Assembly (NCBI RefSeq): GCF_018122625.2
Contig: NZ_JAGQFT020000010.1
Span: forward strand, 62,001-126,000
Direction of reading: 5' to 3'
Length of the DNA: 64,000 nucleotides
DNA from: Coralloluteibacterium stylophorae
Lineage (GTDB): Bacteria; Pseudomonadota; Gammaproteobacteria; Xanthomonadales; Xanthomonadaceae
How positions within the stretch are numbered: the first letter of the stretch is position 1; each line of letters starts with the position of its first letter. The position numbers and the translations under genes were made by a program. The notes below the pieces were generated by a model. It was not told the origin of the DNA and ran no database searches. It saw only the letters and a program-made list of their open reading frames with translations. Positions 61,137 to 64,000 of this stretch are shown here, piece after piece.

Positions 61137-61652
61137 ATGGGACCGCCCCGGTCGCGCGCGACGCGTCTGCTCGCGTTGCTGTTCGCCGCCTGGCTCGCGA
61201 CGGCACCGGCGGCGGCAGCGCCGCCCACGGTCGATGTGGTGGGCTTCGGCGCCCACACCCGGCTGACCGCGGCCGAGCTCGCCGCCCTGCCGCGAAGCAG
61301 CGTCGTCGCCGAGGACCACGGCGCCCGCGGCCGCTGGGAGGGGGTGGCGGTGACCACCCTGCTCGCGCGGCTCGGAGCGGCCCAGGGCGAGTCGCTGCGC
61401 GGGCCGCGCCTGGGCGACGTGCTGCTGGTGACCGCACGCGACGGCTATCGCGTCGCCTACGCCCTGGCCGAGTTCGATCCGGATCTGGGCGGCGCCCGCG
61501 CCGTGCTGGCCGACACCCGCGACGGCCAGCCGCTGGACGCGCACGAGGGCCCGTTCCGCCTCGTACTGCCCGACGAGGCACGGCCGGCGCGCTGGATCCG
61601 CGGGATCGAGCGCATCGAACTGCACCGTCTCGCCGCACCGACCGCGCCATGA
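61137..61652 (+). CDS. Small secreted molybdopterin-oxidoreductase-like protein
   Basis: A 171-residue exported protein (signal peptide to AAAAPP, about residue 28). The mature part resembles the molybdopterin-binding fold of sulfite-oxidase-type enzymes in miniature: RWEGVAVTTLLARLG, DGYRVAYALAEFDPDL, GPFRLVLPDEARPARWIRGIERIEL. The catalytic cysteine of sulfite oxidases is not seen. GAAGGAG precedes the ATG. It is first in the mod operon under the ModE box and its stop overlaps an upstream modA start option. Confidence 0.85.
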   Translation: MGPPRSRATRLLALLFAAWLATAPAAAAPPTVDVVGFGAHTRLTAAELAALPRSSVVAEDHGARGRWEGVAVTTLLARLGAAQGESLRGPRLGDVLLVTARDGYRVAYALAEFDPDLGGARAVLADTRDGQPLDAHEGPFRLVLPDEARPARWIRGIERIELHRLAAPTAP

Positions 61653-61711
61653 GCACGGATCGCGATCCTGCGGGCTATGCTGCCGCGCCGCCTGCTCGAG
61701 CCGAGCCCCCG

Positions 61712-62500
61712 ATGCGTCCCCGTTCCCGACTCCGCCGCCTCCTGCTGGGCAGCCTGCTTGCGCTGTGCACGGTGGCGCCGGCGTGGGCGCAGGACGATGC
61801 GCCGATCACCGCGTTCGCCGCGGCCAGCCTGCGCGGCGCGCTCGACGAGGTCGCCGCGGCCTGGCAGGCCCAGGGCGGAGCGCCCGTCCGCATCTCCTAT
61901 GCGGGCTCGTCGACCCTGGCGCGGCAGATCGAGGCCGGCGCGCCGGCCGACGTCTTCATCTCCGCCGACGTCGACTGGATGGACCGGGTCGAGGCGCAGG
62001 CCGGCCTGCAGCCGGGCTCGCGCCGCGACCTGCTCGGCAACAGCCTGGTCGTGATCGCACCGCGCGGACGTGGCACGGGAGAGGTGCTGGAGTCCGCCGG
62101 GGCCATGCGCGAAGCGCTCGGCGCCGATGGCCGCCTGGCGATGGCGCGGACCGCCTCGGTGCCCGCGGGCAAGTACGGGCGCCAGGCGCTGGAATCGCTG
62201 GGCTACTGGGACGCGATCCAGCCGCGCGTGGTCGAAGCCGACGACGTGCGCGCGGCACTGATGCTGGTGGCCCGCGGCGAGGCGCCGCTCGGCGTGGTGT
62301 ACGGCAGCGACGCCGCGGCGGAGCCGAGGGTGCGGGTGGTCGCCACCTTCCCCGACGCCAGCCACGCGCCGATCGTCTACCCGGCAGCCGCGCTGCAGCG
62401 GGCCGATGCGCATGCGCAGGCGCGTGCCTTCGTCGACTGGCTGGCACGGCCGGACTCGCTGGCGGTGTTCGAGCGCCACGGGTTCGTCGCCCGCCGATGA
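61712..62500 (+). CDS. modA: Molybdate ABC transporter substrate-binding protein ModA
   Basis: A 262-residue periplasmic binding protein. ATG 61712 gives a clear signal peptide (LLLGSLLALCTVAPAWA); an ATG at 61649 overlaps the upstream stop and is an alternative. Oxyanion-site motifs: FAAASLRGALDEVAAAW, YAGSSTLARQIEAGAPADVFISAD, ARTASVPAGKYGRQAL, GVVYGSDAA. It binds molybdate or tungstate and feeds ModBC. Confidence 0.96.
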   Translation: MRPRSRLRRLLLGSLLALCTVAPAWAQDDAPITAFAAASLRGALDEVAAAWQAQGGAPVRISYAGSSTLARQIEAGAPADVFISADVDWMDRVEAQAGLQPGSRRDLLGNSLVVIAPRGRGTGEVLESAGAMREALGADGRLAMARTASVPAGKYGRQALESLGYWDAIQPRVVEADDVRAALMLVARGEAPLGVVYGSDAAAEPRVRVVATFPDASHAPIVYPAAALQRADAHAQARAFVDWLARPDSLAVFERHGFVARR

Positions 62501-63207
62501 GGCCCCCGGACCTTCGTCCCATGCCCGTCCTGACCCCGTCGGAAGTCACCGCCGTTGCGCTGAGCCTGAAAGTGGCGGCGACGGCCGCCTGCGCCAGCCT
62601 GCCCTTCGGCATCGCCGTGGCCTGGCTGCTGGCGCGGGTCGACTTCCCGGGCAAGGTGCTGGTCGACGCGCTGGTCTACCTGCCGCTGGTGCTGCCGCCG
62701 GTGGTCACCGGCTACGTGCTGCTGGTGCTGTTCGGGACCCAGGGACCGCTGGGCGGCCTCCTGCAGGAGCAGTTCGGCATCGTGCTGGCATTCCGCTGGA
62801 CCGGCGCGGCGCTGGCGAGCGCGGTGATGGCGTTTCCGCTGATGGTGCGGTCGATCCGGCTGGCGATCGAGAACGTCGACCGCCGCATCGAGCAGGCCGC
62901 GGCCACGCTCGGTGCGTCGCCGTGGCGGGTGTTCCTCGACGTCACCCTGCCGCTGGCGTGGCCGGGCGTGGTGGCCGGCCTGGTGGTCGCCTTCGCCAAG
63001 GCGCTGGGCGAATTCGGCGCGACCATCACCTTCGTCTCCGCCATTCCCGGCGAGACCGAGACGCTGTCGGCGGCGATCGACGGCCTGCTGCAGGTGCCCG
63101 GCGGCGAAGCCGGCATCTGGCGACTGGCCGCAGTGTCGGCCGTGCTCGCCTTCGGCGCCGTGCTGCTTTCGGAGTGGCTGGTGCGGCGGCCGCGGAGGAC
63201 GCGGTGA
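62497..63207 (+). CDS. modB: Molybdate ABC transporter permease ModB
   Basis: A 236-residue inner-membrane permease with five to six segments. The EAA loop interacting with the ATPase reads EQAAATLGASPWRVFLDVTLPLAWPG, followed by FAKALGEFGATITF. It overlaps modA by four bases (ATGA); a second ATG at 62521 is possible. It overlaps modC by four bases. Confidence 0.96.
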   Translation: MRPPDLRPMPVLTPSEVTAVALSLKVAATAACASLPFGIAVAWLLARVDFPGKVLVDALVYLPLVLPPVVTGYVLLVLFGTQGPLGGLLQEQFGIVLAFRWTGAALASAVMAFPLMVRSIRLAIENVDRRIEQAAATLGASPWRVFLDVTLPLAWPGVVAGLVVAFAKALGEFGATITFVSAIPGETETLSAAIDGLLQVPGGEAGIWRLAAVSAVLAFGAVLLSEWLVRRPRRTR

Positions 63208-63854
63208 GCATCGACATCGACGTCGAACTGCGCCGCGGCGCATGGCAGCGCCGGGTCCGCCTCGCCGCCGACGCCCGCACGCTGGCGCTGACCGGGCCCT
63301 CCGGCATCGGCAAGACCTCGCTGCTGTACGCGGTCGCGGGCCTGCTGCGGCCGGAGGCCGGGCACATCGAGATCGGCGGGCAGCGTCTGTTCGACCGCGC
63401 ACGCGGCATCGACCTGCCGCCGCACCGGCGCCGCATCGGCTACGTGTTCCAGGACGCGCGCCTGTTCCCGCACCGTGACGTGCGCGCCAACCTGCTCTAC
63501 GGGCAGCGCCGGCGCGGCGGCAGGCCGGCCCCGGGCGACGAGGTCTTCGACCTGGACGAGGTCGTCGCCCTGCTCGGCATCGGCGAGCTCCTCGCCCGCC
63601 GCCCGGCCGGGCTCTCCGGCGGCGAGGCGCAGCGCGTGGCGATCGGCCGCGCCCTGCTCTCGCAGCCGCACGTGCTGCTGTTCGACGAGCCGCTCTCGGC
63701 GCTCGACCGCGCCCGCCGCGCCGAGCTCCTGCCCTGGCTGCGCCGGGTCCGCGACGAGACCCGCATCCCGATCGTCTACGTCAGCCATGCGCCGGAGGAG
63801 ATCGCCGAACTGACCACCGAGATCCACCGCCTCGACGACCCGCCCTCGGCCTAG
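63204..63854 (+). CDS. modC: Molybdate ABC transporter ATPase ModC, short form
   Basis: A 216-residue ABC ATPase: Walker A GPSGIGKTS, Q-loop VFQDARLFPH, signature LSGGEAQRVAIGRALL, Walker B VLLFDEPLSALDRA and switch His in YVSHAPEEIAEL. It ends right after the nucleotide-binding domain; typical ModC proteins have an extra C-terminal Mop/TOBE domain (about 350 residues total). The GTG start overlaps the modB stop (GTGA). Confidence 0.95.
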   Translation: MSIDIDVELRRGAWQRRVRLAADARTLALTGPSGIGKTSLLYAVAGLLRPEAGHIEIGGQRLFDRARGIDLPPHRRRIGYVFQDARLFPHRDVRANLLYGQRRRGGRPAPGDEVFDLDEVVALLGIGELLARRPAGLSGGEAQRVAIGRALLSQPHVLLFDEPLSALDRARRAELLPWLRRVRDETRIPIVYVSHAPEEIAELTTEIHRLDDPPSA

Positions 63855-63924
63855 GCGCGGAGGATCGACCCGAGCGTCATCGCGGCGCCGCCACACTGGG
63901 CGGTGCAAGTCCACGGAGAAGCGG

Positions 63925-64000
63925 ATGCAGCAGGTCACCACGCTCGACGCCGCGGTCGAGGCCATCCTCGCCCACGCAGGCCCCGCGCTGCGCATCGGCG
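63925..64000 (+). CDS. Start of an unidentified gene (cut by window edge)
   Basis: An open frame starts at ATG 63925 behind GGAGAA and runs off the window (MQQVTTLDAAVEAILAHAGP...). Twenty-five residues are too few to assign. The opening is compatible with CoA-transferase/acetyl-CoA hydrolase-like proteins, but this is only an impression. Confidence 0.55.
   Translation, partial: MQQVTTLDAAVEAILAHAGPALRIG

Noticed and set aside
1-64000. CRISPR array or IS element
   Set aside because: No regularly spaced repeat-spacer pattern and no transposase gene or terminal inverted repeats were seen.

Overview
The window comes from a high-G+C gammaproteobacterium, most likely a member of the Xanthomonadaceae/Lysobacteraceae. 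This is inferred from the thiS-thiG-trmB block, the gapA / pgk / pyk / class I aldolase neighbourhood and the overall codon use. It splits cleanly in two at a tRNA-Gly(CCC) gene at 33253-33326.

Bases 1 to about 33252 are one end of an integrative and conjugative element (ICE) of the ICEclc/PFGI-1/SPI-7 class. The tyrosine integrase lies directly against the 3' end of the tRNA gene. The element's other end is outside the window. Its backbone holds a genomic-island type IV secretion system (8542-22583) whose order parallels the F plasmid: pilin, TraL-, TraE-, TraK-, TraB-, TraV-, TraC/VirB4-, thioredoxin-, TrbC/TraW-, TraU-, TraH- and TraG-like genes. It also holds a DUF3742 gene, a MobH/TraI_2 relaxase, an XRE regulator, an orphan LysR effector domain and the integrase.

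Two cargo blocks interrupt that backbone. Cargo 1 (1-8128, all minus strand, tightly packed) runs: small HTH protein, SNF2 helicase with a degenerate phospholipase-D-like N-terminus, AAA ATPase plus subtilisin-like protease (an IetAS-like pair), DUF4391 protein, adenine methyltransferase cut by the window edge. It looks like one composite anti-phage operon in which IetAS is nested inside a helicase/methylase system. Cargo 2 (23158-27918) holds a HipBA-type toxin-antitoxin pair with a repeat-rich promoter and a 994-residue PHP-phosphoesterase/SMC-like ATPase (TrlF/Ppl-like), also a probable defence gene.

Bases 33327-64000 are ordinary chromosome. In order they hold thiamine synthesis (thiS, thiG), trmB, an SLC13/RCK transporter, a Rieske protein, an FAH-family enzyme, mscL, an M28 peptidase, a gluzincin-like protease and an RND efflux pair. 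Then come a macro-domain protein, lower glycolysis (class I aldolase, pyk, pgk, gapA) with an MFS transporter and a HAD phosphatase, a DUF3999/DUF2339 membrane pair, a P1-type nuclease, an OmpW porin and a molybdate-uptake locus. The molybdate locus has a one-domain ModE-like regulator, a perfect ModE-type palindrome, a small molybdopterin-oxidoreductase-like protein, modA, modB and a short modC.
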